DNA from: Lentisphaeria bacterium | GTDB taxonomy: Bacteria > Verrucomicrobiota > Lentisphaeria > Victivallales > Victivallaceae | Direction: 5' to 3' | DNA: 64,000 nucleotides | NCBI GenBank assembly: GCA_017508135.1 | Contig: JAFVZN010000037.1 | Location: forward strand, 1-64,000 | Shown here: piece after piece, positions 1 to 9,174 of the stretch | How the letters are laid out: each line of letters starts with the position of its first letter | Numbering within the stretch: position 1 is the first letter of the stretch | Made by a program: the position numbers and the translations under genes | Notes under the pieces: generated by a model | Told to the model about the DNA's origin: nothing | Seen by the model: the letters and a program-made list of their open reading frames with translations, nothing else | The model's database searches: none

Positions 1-28
1 ATTGTGTCTTTATCCCGGTATTTACGGC

Positions 29-57
29 TTGACAAATGGATTTTTTTGTGGTATATT
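29..57 (+). promoter_or_regulatory. sigma70-type promoter of the LPP20-like operon
   Basis: TTGACA (29-34), 17-bp spacer, TATATT (52-57). It lies about 120 bp before the first start codon of the three-gene operon and is a near-consensus housekeeping promoter. Confidence 0.75.
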
Positions 58-176
58 CACTGTGTATACTGTAAAACCTTTATTTTTCATGAGAGATGAA
101 ATTTCAAGGTCAGGTGTACTTTGCTGAACTCAAAACTTTGAAACGACCATTGATCCAATCAACAGGAGGTATGAAA

Positions 177-827
177 ATGAAAAAAATGGTTTGGTTTGCT
201 TGTGTCGTGCTGGCTCTGGGATCTTTCTCTGCTGCCGCCGCAGAGGTTCTCAATGTTCCCAAATGGGCAGAGGGATTCAAGGAAGTCGCCGAAAAAGGTT
301 CCCCGGAAGATGTCGACTGGGAAGAGGTTGCCAACTTGGGAAGCAATGGTAATGTTCGCGTGTTTTTTGATTCCAAAAAAAATCCTGAAATTTACATTAT
401 TGGTGAATCTTCTATTCCGACCACAATGAACGCGGTTCGAGCCAAACAGTTTGCCCGTAAAGAGGCTGAAATCAATGCTAAAGCTGCATTCGCCAAGTGG
501 TTGCAGGAGCATTTCGCCGTTAAAGAAGAGAACGAAAGAAAAACTCTTGTCGTTATCAAAGGAGGACAAGGCGGACAGAGCGAAGGCAGTGAAGATCGCA
601 CGTTGGATAAACGTCTTGTTACCCAGTTCGCCAATGCCCGTTGGAGAGGCATGCGTATTATGAAGGTCATATTAAAAAATAATACTTGTACTTCTGTCTG
701 GCGTTGGAGCTTGACGGAGCATACCTTTGCGGAAATGATTGAAATTTTGACCAGGGACGGCAGTACTGACAGTCTGGACAGAAAGCATGACCAGAAAATA
801 AAAGAAGGTTCCTGGAGCCGGTTCTGA
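177..827 (+). CDS. secreted LPP20-like protein (operon gene 1)
   Basis: A 216-residue exported protein of unknown function. A signal peptide covers about residues 1-22 (MKKMVWFACVV... cut near SAAAA/AE). The mature part has an Ala/Arg-rich helix (NAVRAKQFARKEAEINAKAA) like that of LPP20-type lipoproteins and the N-terminal domain of FlgT, but no lipobox Cys. A Gly/Gln-rich linker follows, then a C-terminal segment with Trp and Cys (TCTSVWRWSL). The start at 177 is chosen because AGGAGG ends at 169; the ATG at 171 would be too close and an upstream ATG at 96 has no ribosome binding site. The next gene starts 3 bp after the stop and appears to share the same layout, which suggests paralogues acting together in the periplasm. 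Confidence 0.7.
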   Translation: MKKMVWFACVVLALGSFSAAAAEVLNVPKWAEGFKEVAEKGSPEDVDWEEVANLGSNGNVRVFFDSKKNPEIYIIGESSIPTTMNAVRAKQFARKEAEINAKAAFAKWLQEHFAVKEENERKTLVVIKGGQGGQSEGSEDRTLDKRLVTQFANARWRGMRIMKVILKNNTCTSVWRWSLTEHTFAEMIEILTRDGSTDSLDRKHDQKIKEGSWSRF

Positions 828-830
828 GCT

Positions 831-1997
831 ATGAGTAGTATACGCAAAAACATTTTACTGCTGTTGTGTGCAGTTTCTGCCCTCGCATCCGGTGTTTCTG
901 AGGCGGCGACGTTCACCTTGAAATCAGCAAGAGCTGTAACAGCAGAGGTCTCGGAAGATGCAAGCAGGCAGTCCGTCCGGGTCTCTGTCCAGTTTATCCC
1001 GGTCACTTCTCTTGATGCGCTTGGCAACGAGAGGATGAATCTGGTGGTCTCCCGCTTTTTTGCAGAACAGGCGTTGTCCCAGTTTTACGGAAAAGAAAAA
1101 GGGATCAACTTCAACCGCTTGAAACATTCTGTCGAAAAAGCAACGGTGAAACAGAAGAGAAAATATGTTTACGTTGTGCCTTTTTCCGCTATATCAGATG
1201 CGGTGGTGAAAGTTACCGCAGATAAGAAAGTTATAAATTTGAGTTACTCCGGGAATACGGATGATGATAACTTGTTGAGCGCAAGTGAGATCTTCAATCG
1301 GGATCTCCGTCTTGCCGAGGCATATTTTCAGCAGGAGATCAAGGAAAAAGACGGCAAAGAGGCACTCTCAAAGAATGTGAACGATGCCTTGGATGCGTTG
1401 AAGAAAAAAGTCGGGAATCAGGACGACTTGCTGAGTTCCGAAAAAGAAGAATTCGTGGAAAAGATCGAAAAGGTTCGTAAGTATCTTTTGAAAAAGCTCC
1501 GGAAAAGTTCTGATCGTGCCGCCGGATCTGCTGCTTCAGGCAGGGATCTTTCCGCATTTATCTCCAATTACGCCATCCATTCCGATTTTGAAAAGATCCT
1601 GGCGAACGATAAGATCCTTCTGGAATATGGCGGCTGCCGTGCGGTCCGGCTTGAGGATGGCAGAATTGCCTTGATCGGGATCGGCACTGCTGCTGTGACA
1701 GATAATTCTGCCCGGGGACGCCGTAAGCTGATGAAAATCGCGGAACAGCGGGCTTTTGCCGCTTTGGCTGAGCATAAAGCGGTCGAAGTGACCTCTTTTG
1801 CCAGCTTGACTGAATCAACGACTGTTTCAGCCGTCAACAAAAACGAATCTGCCAAAGATCAGCGCACTTTGTCCACTTCGTCATCGGTCAAAGCGGCGGC
1901 GTATTTTTCTTACATGGAGACCGTCGGCTGCTGGCACTCTAAAGACGGAAAAATGTTTTTCCTCGCCAAGGGATGTATAATTAAACCATCAAACTGA
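831..1997 (+). CDS. secreted protein with C-terminal LPP20-like domain (operon gene 2)
   Basis: A 388-residue exported protein with a signal peptide (about residues 1-25, ending VSEAA). The central part (about residues 150-230) is Lys/Glu-rich and probably helical. The C-terminal 120 residues contain an Arg/Ala-rich helix (RGRRKLMKIAEQRAFAALAE), a Ser/Thr-rich stretch (TLSTSSSVKAAAYF) and a final WHSKDGKMFFLAKG strand. This matches the order seen in gene 1 and in LPP20-type domains. It lies 3 bp downstream of gene 1 and 15 bp upstream of gene 3. Its function is unknown; a role in the envelope is inferred only from the signal peptide. Confidence 0.65.
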   Translation: MSSIRKNILLLLCAVSALASGVSEAATFTLKSARAVTAEVSEDASRQSVRVSVQFIPVTSLDALGNERMNLVVSRFFAEQALSQFYGKEKGINFNRLKHSVEKATVKQKRKYVYVVPFSAISDAVVKVTADKKVINLSYSGNTDDDNLLSASEIFNRDLRLAEAYFQQEIKEKDGKEALSKNVNDALDALKKKVGNQDDLLSSEKEEFVEKIEKVRKYLLKKLRKSSDRAAGSAASGRDLSAFISNYAIHSDFEKILANDKILLEYGGCRAVRLEDGRIALIGIGTAAVTDNSARGRRKLMKIAEQRAFAALAEHKAVEVTSFASLTESTTVSAVNKNESAKDQRTLSTSSSVKAAAYFSYMETVGCWHSKDGKMFFLAKGCIIKPSN

Positions 1998-2012
1998 CTG
2001 AAGATTTGAAAA

Positions 2013-3410
2013 ATGCTGAAGATGCTTTTCCGGCGGTTGCTGCTGCTGTCAATTTTTTCTGTGTGCGTTGTTGATGCAGAAGATCTGGTCGTCAAAGATG
2101 ATACCGGAGGATATAAACGGTATGAAGAGTACCGGGTCATTCGCGTTTACAGCGATGGTATTGAAATAAGTCATCTTTACGGGGTCGCCAGGATCCCTTT
2201 GAACAGGTTGCCGGAACATATCGCCAAAAGATATGCTGATGAAGTCGCGCTTCAAAGGGAGGTCAATTCCGATAAAGCCAAAGAGCGCACGCGTGCCGCC
2301 CGGCATGGGGTCATCTTAAAAAAAGAGAGCAGTAAATCTCCCAATATCGTTGTACAGGTGATCGGCAAAGGCATCAGTGAAGCTGAAGCATTGGAAGATG
2401 CTTTCCGGATCGCCGTGCGAAAAGCTGTCGGCATGTATGTCGTGACTCAATCGAAGTTGAAAGATGATGATTTTGAAGAATCTGTATACATAAATTCTGA
2501 TGCCGTAATAACCGGTCATAAGATTTTGAAAACGACCAAAGAAGACGGTTTGGTCGTTTTGGAGCTTACCGCGACTGTGGAGAGAAATCAGTTGCTCAAG
2601 CATGTTTCCAAAAAAGAGTCTGCTGAAGTATCTTCGACTGAGCGGGCAAATTTGCTGAACCGCCGTAAAGCATTGGCTGTTGCGGAGAAATCTCTGGAGT
2701 ATATTTTCAAGGATTTTTCCCGGAATCTGTTTCTGGGCAGACGGATCGGCACTTTTTCCATCGCTGATACCGATGAGGTCGGAAGCAGCACTGCTCGTGT
2801 CGAGATGACTTATGAGCTTGAATTCAACAAAGATGAGTATAGGAAGATAAAGAAGCGTTTGTATAATCTTCTCGGCAAAGTCGCGGTTGCCCGCAAAACC
2901 GGTGCGACCCGGGATCTTGACTCCATCTTCAATCGCGGGAGTGATTCTGTCATTGCCAGATTCAATCAGTGTGATGCATCGAAAACATGGGCTACCGGAA
3001 CGAAAACCATCGCTTTTGTGGATGCGGATTTTTTCCGCGGGAAGATATTCCGATACCGTTTTTATGCTGTTCCCAATCAGATATATGAGAAGATGTCAAG
3101 ATTGCTTTCGGACACCGGGGTGATCGTTTTTGACTTTCAGTTGTCCGGCTGCCGGAAACCGTTGAAACATTATCATCCCGCTGAAATCTCTTTTTTCCGG
3201 AGAGGCGAGTTTGGTAACCGGAAAACGCTGTTTTTCCATAACGGAATGTTTATAAACGTTCCCGATTACGGCAGACGGTATGTGGTCAAGGAGAGTTTCA
3301 AGAAGACATTTTCGTGTACAGAGGATCAGCTCAGGGCGATGAAAAGCTGCCGGGTGGCGATATACACCGGTCAGCAGGCGCAGTTTGTGTTGAAGCAAAG
3401 AGACCGCTGA
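2013..3410 (+). CDS. secreted protein with FlgT/LPP20-like N-terminal domain (operon gene 3)
   Basis: A 465-residue exported protein. After a signal peptide (about residues 1-22) comes a short module of the type GxYKxYxxxRVxRVYxDGIEIxHxxGxxRIPxxxLP, common in secreted proteins of planctomycetes and lentisphaeres. Then, at about residues 105-190, comes a FlgT-N/LPP20-like domain (GKGISEAEALEDAFRIAVRK, then a strand LELTATVERNQLL). The C-terminal half is unassigned, with beta-rich segments (residues 240-450). No flagellar genes are nearby, so a FlgT role is not implied. As the last gene of the operon it may bind the two smaller proteins; that is a guess from gene order. Confidence 0.6.
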   Translation: MLKMLFRRLLLLSIFSVCVVDAEDLVVKDDTGGYKRYEEYRVIRVYSDGIEISHLYGVARIPLNRLPEHIAKRYADEVALQREVNSDKAKERTRAARHGVILKKESSKSPNIVVQVIGKGISEAEALEDAFRIAVRKAVGMYVVTQSKLKDDDFEESVYINSDAVITGHKILKTTKEDGLVVLELTATVERNQLLKHVSKKESAEVSSTERANLLNRRKALAVAEKSLEYIFKDFSRNLFLGRRIGTFSIADTDEVGSSTARVEMTYELEFNKDEYRKIKKRLYNLLGKVAVARKTGATRDLDSIFNRGSDSVIARFNQCDASKTWATGTKTIAFVDADFFRGKIFRYRFYAVPNQIYEKMSRLLSDTGVIVFDFQLSGCRKPLKHYHPAEISFFRRGEFGNRKTLFFHNGMFINVPDYGRRYVVKESFKKTFSCTEDQLRAMKSCRVAIYTGQQAQFVLKQRDR

Positions 3411-4006
3411 TACCCGATCGGAGTGTCGGCAATAGTTATTGTCTCATTTCTTGTGAAACCTCCCTTCGGCGGCGCATTGCGGGCAATCTCGCGCCTTGCT
3501 GCGCTCGCCGCTCGGGTCGAGTACAGTCGTACACTCCCCTCGCTTCTCGCTTGCAAAACACGACCTTGCCTCACACTGCATCCGCCGGTAATACTCCAGA
3601 AAATCTCCCTGCGGCGGCGCATTGCGGGCTCTACTCCAAAAAATCTCCCTGCGGCGGCGGGAGAACCGCCTCGCCGCTCGCGCTTCGCACTCGACGGTTG
3701 CAGTCGATTTTCCGGAGACCTCGCTCTGCGGCATTCCGTGTACCTCCCGCCTTGCTCATGCCTTGAGTATGGTAGTATTTTTGTTTTATTGACGTCGACT
3801 TTGCCTCACACTGCATCCGCCGATTGCAGCAGAGCTTTTTTTTGCCGTATTGACAAAACACCTTGCCTTTATTATGGCAATAAAAGTTGTCATAAATCCG
3901 GATATCGAAGTTTCACAAAATTTGGGACATTACCCGCAATAATGAACAGGGGAAGAGGAAAAAGTTTCTTCTTCCACTGTTTCCCGCCCGGTCCGGGAAA
4001 TCGGAA
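3411..4006. other. 596-bp non-coding stretch between convergent genes, mostly repeat copy A
   Basis: No credible gene is present: open frames here run across repeated GC-rich motifs shared with 26.8-27.2 kb and 52.1-52.5 kb and lack ribosome binding sites. Nearly the whole stretch is dispersed repeat copy A (3440-3929). Confidence 0.7.
3440..3929. repeat. dispersed non-coding repeat, copy A (490 bp, inverted ends)
   Basis: The left end (from 3440) reads TGTCTCATTTCTTGTGAAAC. The right end, read inward on the other strand from 3929, reads TGTCCCAAATTTTGTGAAAC. These are imperfect terminal inverted repeats of about 22 bp. The body is a mosaic of GC-rich blocks. The block around 3668-3780 (with TCGACGGTTGCAGTCGATTT) recurs inverted at about 27020-27130 in copy B. 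The block around 3490-3570 (CTCGCCGCTCGGGTCGAG, CTCCCCTCGCTTCTCGCTTG) recurs inverted at about 52430-52500 in copy C. There is no transposase, so a non-autonomous element or structured RNA family are both possible. An outward TTGACA box lies at 3850-3855 with a poor -10. Confidence 0.7.
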
Positions 4007-6688
4007 TTACTCCGCCAGACGGATGATATTGAAGCAGTTGAAGCTGCAGCCGATCCGCTCCGGATCTTGGAATGCGATGTGAACTTCGTGTTTACCGGCG
4101 GAAATATATGCTTTCAATCCGCTCCGGGTCTCCCACTTGTCCCAGCTGTCGCCGACGGCATCATCGTTATTATCTGCCATCGTCGGTTCCATCGGGCAGG
4201 AATCGACGGTTTTGCCATCAAGAATCAACTCTGCCGAAAGGGTTCGGGACGGCGAGGCGATACGCAGTTCAAAGGCGTAAAGTCCGGCTTTCTCAAACTC
4301 CAGCAGGTAAATGAGTTCAGCTCCCGCCCGGGAACCGCTCCACCGCAAGCGGGTGTGGACATATCCTCCGTTGTTTTCTGCTGAACGGACGACGAAAGTG
4401 TTTCCCTGATTGACTCCGGCGATAAGCTGCCCGTCAAATCTGCATCCCTCTGCCGGAATGGTGTGATATGGTGCAAAATATTGTCTCTGGAAACATTTTG
4501 TTTTCATTATCATATTCAGCACTCTTTTTGCACTGCGTTCCATGATCGCCCGGGGAAGATTGTTGTAATAATGGGCATTGATCGCCGCTTCATACTCATC
4601 TTTGATATACATGGGCATTTTGACATCGTTGCCCGCCCAGAGTTCCCGGGCGATGGTGGTGGTCGTGCACCAGTCGGTCATTACGATGCCGTCATAACCC
4701 CACTCTTCGCGGAGCAGACGGGAAAGCAGCGGTTGACTTTCGGCGGTATAAACTCCGTTGAGCAGATTGTAGGAACTCATGATGCACCACGGTTTGCCTT
4801 CGCGGACAGCGATTTCAAAACCCCGGAGATAAATTTCCCGCAACGCCCGGTCGGAAACGATACTGTCGCACCGTTTGCGCTGATTTTCCCGGCTGTTGAC
4901 GGCAAAGTGTTTCAAGGTTGCCCCCATTCCTGCCGACTGCACGCCCCGGACCAGGGCGGCGGCACTTTTCCCGGCGATGACCGGGTCTTCGGAAAAGTAT
5001 TCAAAGTTTCTTCCGCACAGCGGGTTGCGGTGGATGTTCAATCCCGGTGCCAGCAGGATGTCGAGATCGCTGTTGACACCCTCAGAACCCATGGCATAGC
5101 CCATGCCGGTTTTGAGTTCATCGTCCCAGGAGCAGGCGATCAGTGTCGCGCAGGGGAAGCAGGTCATCGGAGTTGACCAGCGGATACCGGCGGGGCCGTC
5201 GGCGGTCTGTATATTGGGAACTCCGTACCGGGCGAGGTTTCCCATGCCTCCGGTGGAACGGGGAACGACGGAAGGTTGACCGTGGCAAAGTTCCAGAAGC
5301 TCCCGCAAATCCAGCTGGGAGATGAAATCGTCCAGGGATGCCTTGCCGTCGGCGACATCTTTCAGCATGATGGGAACGTCAAATTTTACCGGTCCGGGTT
5401 CCAGATCCCGGGTGGTGATATTGGCAGGTTCTTCGACTTTTTCCATGCCGCCGGTGAACTTTTTTGAGCCGTCAGCCTGAAGCAGAGCGGGCGGCACCGG
5501 ACGGAAGATATTGCCGGGAGTGCCGGTGATGCGCGATTCGGCAAGTTCATATTTTCCGGCGGCAACGGTGTTGCGGACAGATTGTCCGAGCATGAAAGTA
5601 TATGTTCCTTTTTCGATGACGAAACTTCCGGGGGCGGCGAAAGTGCCATCTTCATCAAACCGCCAGAGGTCGTTGAAGGGGAAGCTGAGTTCGACATCCA
5701 CGCTTTTGCCGGGGGCGATCTCCGGAGTTTTGGTGTAGGCGCGCAGTTCGATCGCCGGACGGTTGGTACCGGGAGCGGAAACGTAACACTGGACGACCTC
5801 CCGTCCCGGACGGCTGCCGGTATTGGTGACACACCCGCGCACGGTAACGGTATTGCCGTCACACTGCAAGGCGGCATCGCTGATTTCAAAGGTGGTGTAA
5901 GAGAGACCGTAGCCGAAAGGATAAAGCACTTTATCTTTCATGCCGGGAATGGTTTCAAAATAACGGTATCCGACATAGACATCTTCCGAGTAGTTTAATC
6001 TCCGCTGGGAGGTCTGGTATTCGGCAGTTGACGGCCAGTCATCGCAGGAAAGTGCGACCGTATCCGCCAGACGGCCGGAGGGATTGATATCGCCGCAAAG
6101 GATGTTGGCGACCGCAAGACCGCCTTCCATACCCGGCTGCCAGATGAACAGCAGTGATTTGAAGTTCTCATATTTTTGGAACCAGCTGAGATCGATCATG
6201 CCGCCGGAGTTGACGATGACCGCGATTTGTTTGAAGGGGGAAGCTGCGAGGGCTTCGATCAGCGTTTCCTCCGCTGCTGAAAGGCGGAAATCTCCGGGAA
6301 TATCTTTGCGGTCGGAACCTTCACCGGCGTTGCGGGAGATGAAAAGGCAGGCTGTATCGTTGCGTTTGGCGGCATCTGCGATCTCTCCGGGAGAGGGAAC
6401 AAAGTCGATATCCGCCGTGTAGCGGGCTTTCAGTTCGGCATCGATGCGGATCTTGCCGGCACTTTCAGCCCGGGAAAGTCCTTCCAGCGGATTGATGACA
6501 TAGGCGGTTATGACCCGGGCGGAACCGGTTCCGCCGTCGGTCATATTGATCTGTCCGGCACCGAACAGAGCCACCCGGCATCCCATCGGGAACGGGAGGC
6601 AATCATCTTTATTTTCCAGAAGCACCATGCCCTCTGCCGCCAGACGGCCGGAGAGAGCTGCATTTTTGGCAAACTGTTCTTTGTCCAT
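4007..6688 (-). CDS. GH3 family beta-glycosidase with reversed domain order and C-terminal CBM-like domain
   Basis: An 893-residue glycoside hydrolase family 3 enzyme, probably beta-glucosidase or beta-xylosidase. The order is unusual. The alpha/beta sandwich domain that is normally C-terminal comes first (about 1-260, AAEGMVLLENKDD near the start). Next come a fibronectin-III-like domain (about 265-375), then the catalytic TIM barrel (about 465-750). The predicted nucleophile is Asp672 in GIVMTDW, and KHFAVNSREN carries the Lys-His substrate motif. The last 130 residues resemble a CBM6/35-type beta-sandwich. Reversed GH3 order is known, for example in rumen Ruminococcus and Butyrivibrio enzymes. 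No signal peptide is visible, so a cytoplasmic location is likely. The start at 6688 follows a GGAG; longer frames cross the promoter. Confidence 0.9.
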   Translation of the reverse strand: MDKEQFAKNAALSGRLAAEGMVLLENKDDCLPFPMGCRVALFGAGQINMTDGGTGSARVITAYVINPLEGLSRAESAGKIRIDAELKARYTADIDFVPSPGEIADAAKRNDTACLFISRNAGEGSDRKDIPGDFRLSAAEETLIEALAASPFKQIAVIVNSGGMIDLSWFQKYENFKSLLFIWQPGMEGGLAVANILCGDINPSGRLADTVALSCDDWPSTAEYQTSQRRLNYSEDVYVGYRYFETIPGMKDKVLYPFGYGLSYTTFEISDAALQCDGNTVTVRGCVTNTGSRPGREVVQCYVSAPGTNRPAIELRAYTKTPEIAPGKSVDVELSFPFNDLWRFDEDGTFAAPGSFVIEKGTYTFMLGQSVRNTVAAGKYELAESRITGTPGNIFRPVPPALLQADGSKKFTGGMEKVEEPANITTRDLEPGPVKFDVPIMLKDVADGKASLDDFISQLDLRELLELCHGQPSVVPRSTGGMGNLARYGVPNIQTADGPAGIRWSTPMTCFPCATLIACSWDDELKTGMGYAMGSEGVNSDLDILLAPGLNIHRNPLCGRNFEYFSEDPVIAGKSAAALVRGVQSAGMGATLKHFAVNSRENQRKRCDSIVSDRALREIYLRGFEIAVREGKPWCIMSSYNLLNGVYTAESQPLLSRLLREEWGYDGIVMTDWCTTTTIARELWAGNDVKMPMYIKDEYEAAINAHYYNNLPRAIMERSAKRVLNMIMKTKCFQRQYFAPYHTIPAEGCRFDGQLIAGVNQGNTFVVRSAENNGGYVHTRLRWSGSRAGAELIYLLEFEKAGLYAFELRIASPSRTLSAELILDGKTVDSCPMEPTMADNNDDAVGDSWDKWETRSGLKAYISAGKHEVHIAFQDPERIGCSFNCFNIIRLAE

Positions 6689-6734
6689 AGGGAAACGACT
6701 CCATATTGCTGTTACATAAAAATGTTTTGAAGAT

Positions 6735-6763
6735 AATATACGGTCGCTATGGAACTTTTTCAA
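6735..6763 (-). promoter_or_regulatory. promoter of the GH3 gene
   Basis: On the minus strand: TTGAAA (6763-6758), 17-bp spacer, TATATT (6740-6735). It is about 47 bp upstream of the GH3 start codon. Confidence 0.65.
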
Positions 6764-6797
6764 TAGTTTTGTCTGATTTCCTGTAAAAATCCACAGC

Positions 6798-6855
6798 TGT
6801 CCCATAAAAATCAAAACTTCGGCGGCAAAGTAAAGATTTTACAAGAAATGAGACA
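6798..6855. repeat. dispersed repeat, 58-bp minimal copy D
   Basis: This short element carries both end types of the dispersed family with almost no body. Its left end (TGTCCCATAAAAATCAAAAC) matches the right end of copy B. Its right end, read inward on the other strand from 6855 (TGTCTCATTTCTTGTAAAAT), matches the left end of copy A. It lies just upstream of the GH3 promoter. Confidence 0.6.
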
Positions 6856-6915
6856 ATAACGCGGAAATATACCGGGAGAAAAAAAGGAAATTTGTTTCCC
6901 GCTCCGGGATGTTGT

Positions 6916-9162
6916 TCATTTTTCCGGGGCAAGCATGAATGTTTCCGCTTTCGGTGCCAGCGCGGCAGATTTGAATTTGGTTCCGGCACCGCTGACGGTT
7001 ATGCGGTGGACACCTTTATTCAGAGTAAATCCGGCACGTTTTCTGATTCGGGGCTGGATACTCCGCCACATGACCTGCTTTGGCGGCATGCCCCAGCCGG
7101 TGACATTGACATTGTATGCTTTGCCGTTATTCAAACTGATTTGGGCCTTTTTACCGGGCGCAGCGGTCAAGGCGTGGAAGTAGTACATCGCCGCCTTGCG
7201 GACGGCGAACTCGTAGGTCACACTGCCCCGCTCCTCTTTGACCAGTTTGCCGTAAATCGCTCCGGCGCGGTCTTTTGCCAACAGCTTTTTATTGTGGCGC
7301 GATGAGACCCGGATGCCGACCGGACGGGAGAAGCCTTCGGCACTGCGGATGAAAAATGCTCCGTTGTTGATGCGTGCCTGCGTGAATTTTTCCGGCAGGA
7401 TGGAGACGGTCAAGGTCAGCGGTTTGTCCGGCGTGACCACACCGGACGAGGGCTGAACGTCAAAGAAATCAAATTCGGTATTTTTAACGATCCGGAAACT
7501 GGTTTCCTTTGCCGCAGTAAGCGTTACTTTTTGCGGGGAATACTTACTTCCGAAGTCGATAAAAGACTTGTCGGCAAAAAGTTCAAACGGGCGGTACGGC
7601 AATACGGTTCCCGGCTGTACGGCACCGATGTCGATGTTTTTATTCTCCATGAAGTTGGGGATACGGCATCCGGCATTGCTACCGGGGGTTCCTGGTTTGA
7701 GCTGGAAAATTCCGTGCGCGGCATCGACAAACTGCGGCTGCGCATTGATGCCGTGTTTATCCTGACCGTACTTCTGCACAGCTTGAACGATGGAGCTGTT
7801 CTTGTCGGCATGGTAGAGGGTGTAATCCACCGTCGCTCTGCCGACCTTGAAGAGGTTGTTGGGAGAACAATAGCTGTCTTTGACCAGAATCAGATTGTTC
7901 AGCGCGGCAAGTTTCAAATAACTTTTGTTGGCACCGCGGCCGCCGCCCTGGAGTCCGCTTTTGAAGCCGACGCAGGTGTTGTTGAAAAAGCGCAGACTTC
8001 CGGTTCCGAACAAGCTGTGACTTCCCTTGAATCCGGCGCTGAACGAAGCAAATTCATCGCCGGGGAAGCAGACCAGATTGTTGAAGACAAAGCCGGGACC
8101 CACGGCGCAGCACCCGGTGGAAATTCCGCACAGAGTATTTTCAACGCGGTTGAGGAAAAATCTGGTGTTGCACTCTCCGCCTTCAAGTTCGATGCCGTCG
8201 TCGTTGGAAAGTGCCATGTAGTTCCCGTAAATTTCCGCATCGCGGTAAAATCCGCCGTCGGCATCGCGGTTGCTGGTACACTCCACCACGTCGTTGAAGC
8301 GGTGTTTGTCACCGCCGATAAAGTCGTTGAAGCGCATGGTGACAGCACCGGCTTTGTTGGCATGTACTGCTTTGGGACCTGCCGGATGGCTGTAAAACCA
8401 GTTGTTGGCATGACCGTTTGTGTCGTGGATGTAACAGCGTTCGATAAGAATGTCACTGCAGTTGACAAGTTTGATGCCGCTGTCATCGTTGAGAACTTTA
8501 TCGCCTTCACAATAGCGTCCGCCTTTACCGTGGCGGAAAACTCCGGCTCTGCCGTAGTGACCGATGTCGCAATTGCGGATGATGATGAAACTGCCGCCGT
8601 TGATTTCAATGCCGTTATGTTTGGCGTTGCGGATGGTAAGTCCGTCAAGGATAAAATATTTTCCGGTGATGGTGAAAGCGTTTTCAGCACCGGAGGCATC
8701 AAGCACAAAACCCGGTTCGGCGGTGTAACGGATGTAGCCGTCCGGTTTGCCGGAGTGGGCGAGGGTCAGCGTTTTTTTCCAGTTTATGGCATTGAGAACG
8801 ATGGTTTTTGCCACCGGAACATCGGAATTTCTGGTACGGAACTTGCGGATGACTTCGGCTTTTCTGCCGTTGTCATTGAAGGCGATTTTTACTTCATACT
8901 CCCGGTTTTCCTGCAGATTTACCACCACGCCGCGCGCGGCGCGCAAGTGCGGGTTGAAGATCAACTCGTATGCCGGAAGAAAGTCGCCTTTTCCCGCTTC
9001 GCGGTAACTGATTTGTGAGGAAAATTCCTTTTCCAGTTTACTCTGCAATCCGGTCACATGTATCGCAACTGAAACATATCCGGGGACGAATTCAATTTTT
9101 TCCGCCGCGAAAACTGCGGTGACAACAGCCGTAAGCAAAGATATTATTGCCAGATTTTTCAT
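6916..9162 (-). CDS. secreted right-handed parallel beta-helix protein (polysaccharide lyase-like)
   Basis: A 748-residue exported protein. A signal peptide (about 1-20, MKNLAIISLLTAVVTAVFA) precedes an N-terminal beta-sandwich-like region (about 25-120). A right-handed beta-helix follows (about 130-480) with repeated coils such as FILDGLTIRNAKHNGIEI and DILIERCYIHDTNGH, the pattern of polysaccharide lyase family 6 / chondroitinase B-like and pectate-lyase-type folds. The C-terminal 250 residues form further beta-rich domains that may bind glycan or the surface. The ATG at 9162 is preferred over a GTG at 9171 because GAGG lies 8 bp before it. It ends an apparent operon with the prepilin gene (12-bp gap). 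The exact substrate cannot be read from the sequence. Confidence 0.75.
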   Translation of the reverse strand: MKNLAIISLLTAVVTAVFAAEKIEFVPGYVSVAIHVTGLQSKLEKEFSSQISYREAGKGDFLPAYELIFNPHLRAARGVVVNLQENREYEVKIAFNDNGRKAEVIRKFRTRNSDVPVAKTIVLNAINWKKTLTLAHSGKPDGYIRYTAEPGFVLDASGAENAFTITGKYFILDGLTIRNAKHNGIEINGGSFIIIRNCDIGHYGRAGVFRHGKGGRYCEGDKVLNDDSGIKLVNCSDILIERCYIHDTNGHANNWFYSHPAGPKAVHANKAGAVTMRFNDFIGGDKHRFNDVVECTSNRDADGGFYRDAEIYGNYMALSNDDGIELEGGECNTRFFLNRVENTLCGISTGCCAVGPGFVFNNLVCFPGDEFASFSAGFKGSHSLFGTGSLRFFNNTCVGFKSGLQGGGRGANKSYLKLAALNNLILVKDSYCSPNNLFKVGRATVDYTLYHADKNSSIVQAVQKYGQDKHGINAQPQFVDAAHGIFQLKPGTPGSNAGCRIPNFMENKNIDIGAVQPGTVLPYRPFELFADKSFIDFGSKYSPQKVTLTAAKETSFRIVKNTEFDFFDVQPSSGVVTPDKPLTLTVSILPEKFTQARINNGAFFIRSAEGFSRPVGIRVSSRHNKKLLAKDRAGAIYGKLVKEERGSVTYEFAVRKAAMYYFHALTAAPGKKAQISLNNGKAYNVNVTGWGMPPKQVMWRSIQPRIRKRAGFTLNKGVHRITVSGAGTKFKSAALAPKAETFMLAPEK

Positions 9163-9174
9163 TTTTTTCACCTC

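Noticed and set aside
3423-4082. 219-codon frame in repeat copy A
   Set aside because: Composed of repeat motifs that recur in other frames in copies B and C; no start signals.
6688-6814. Longer N-terminus for the GH3 gene (start at 6814)
   Set aside because: The added 42 codons run across the predicted promoter and repeat copy D and have no family similarity.
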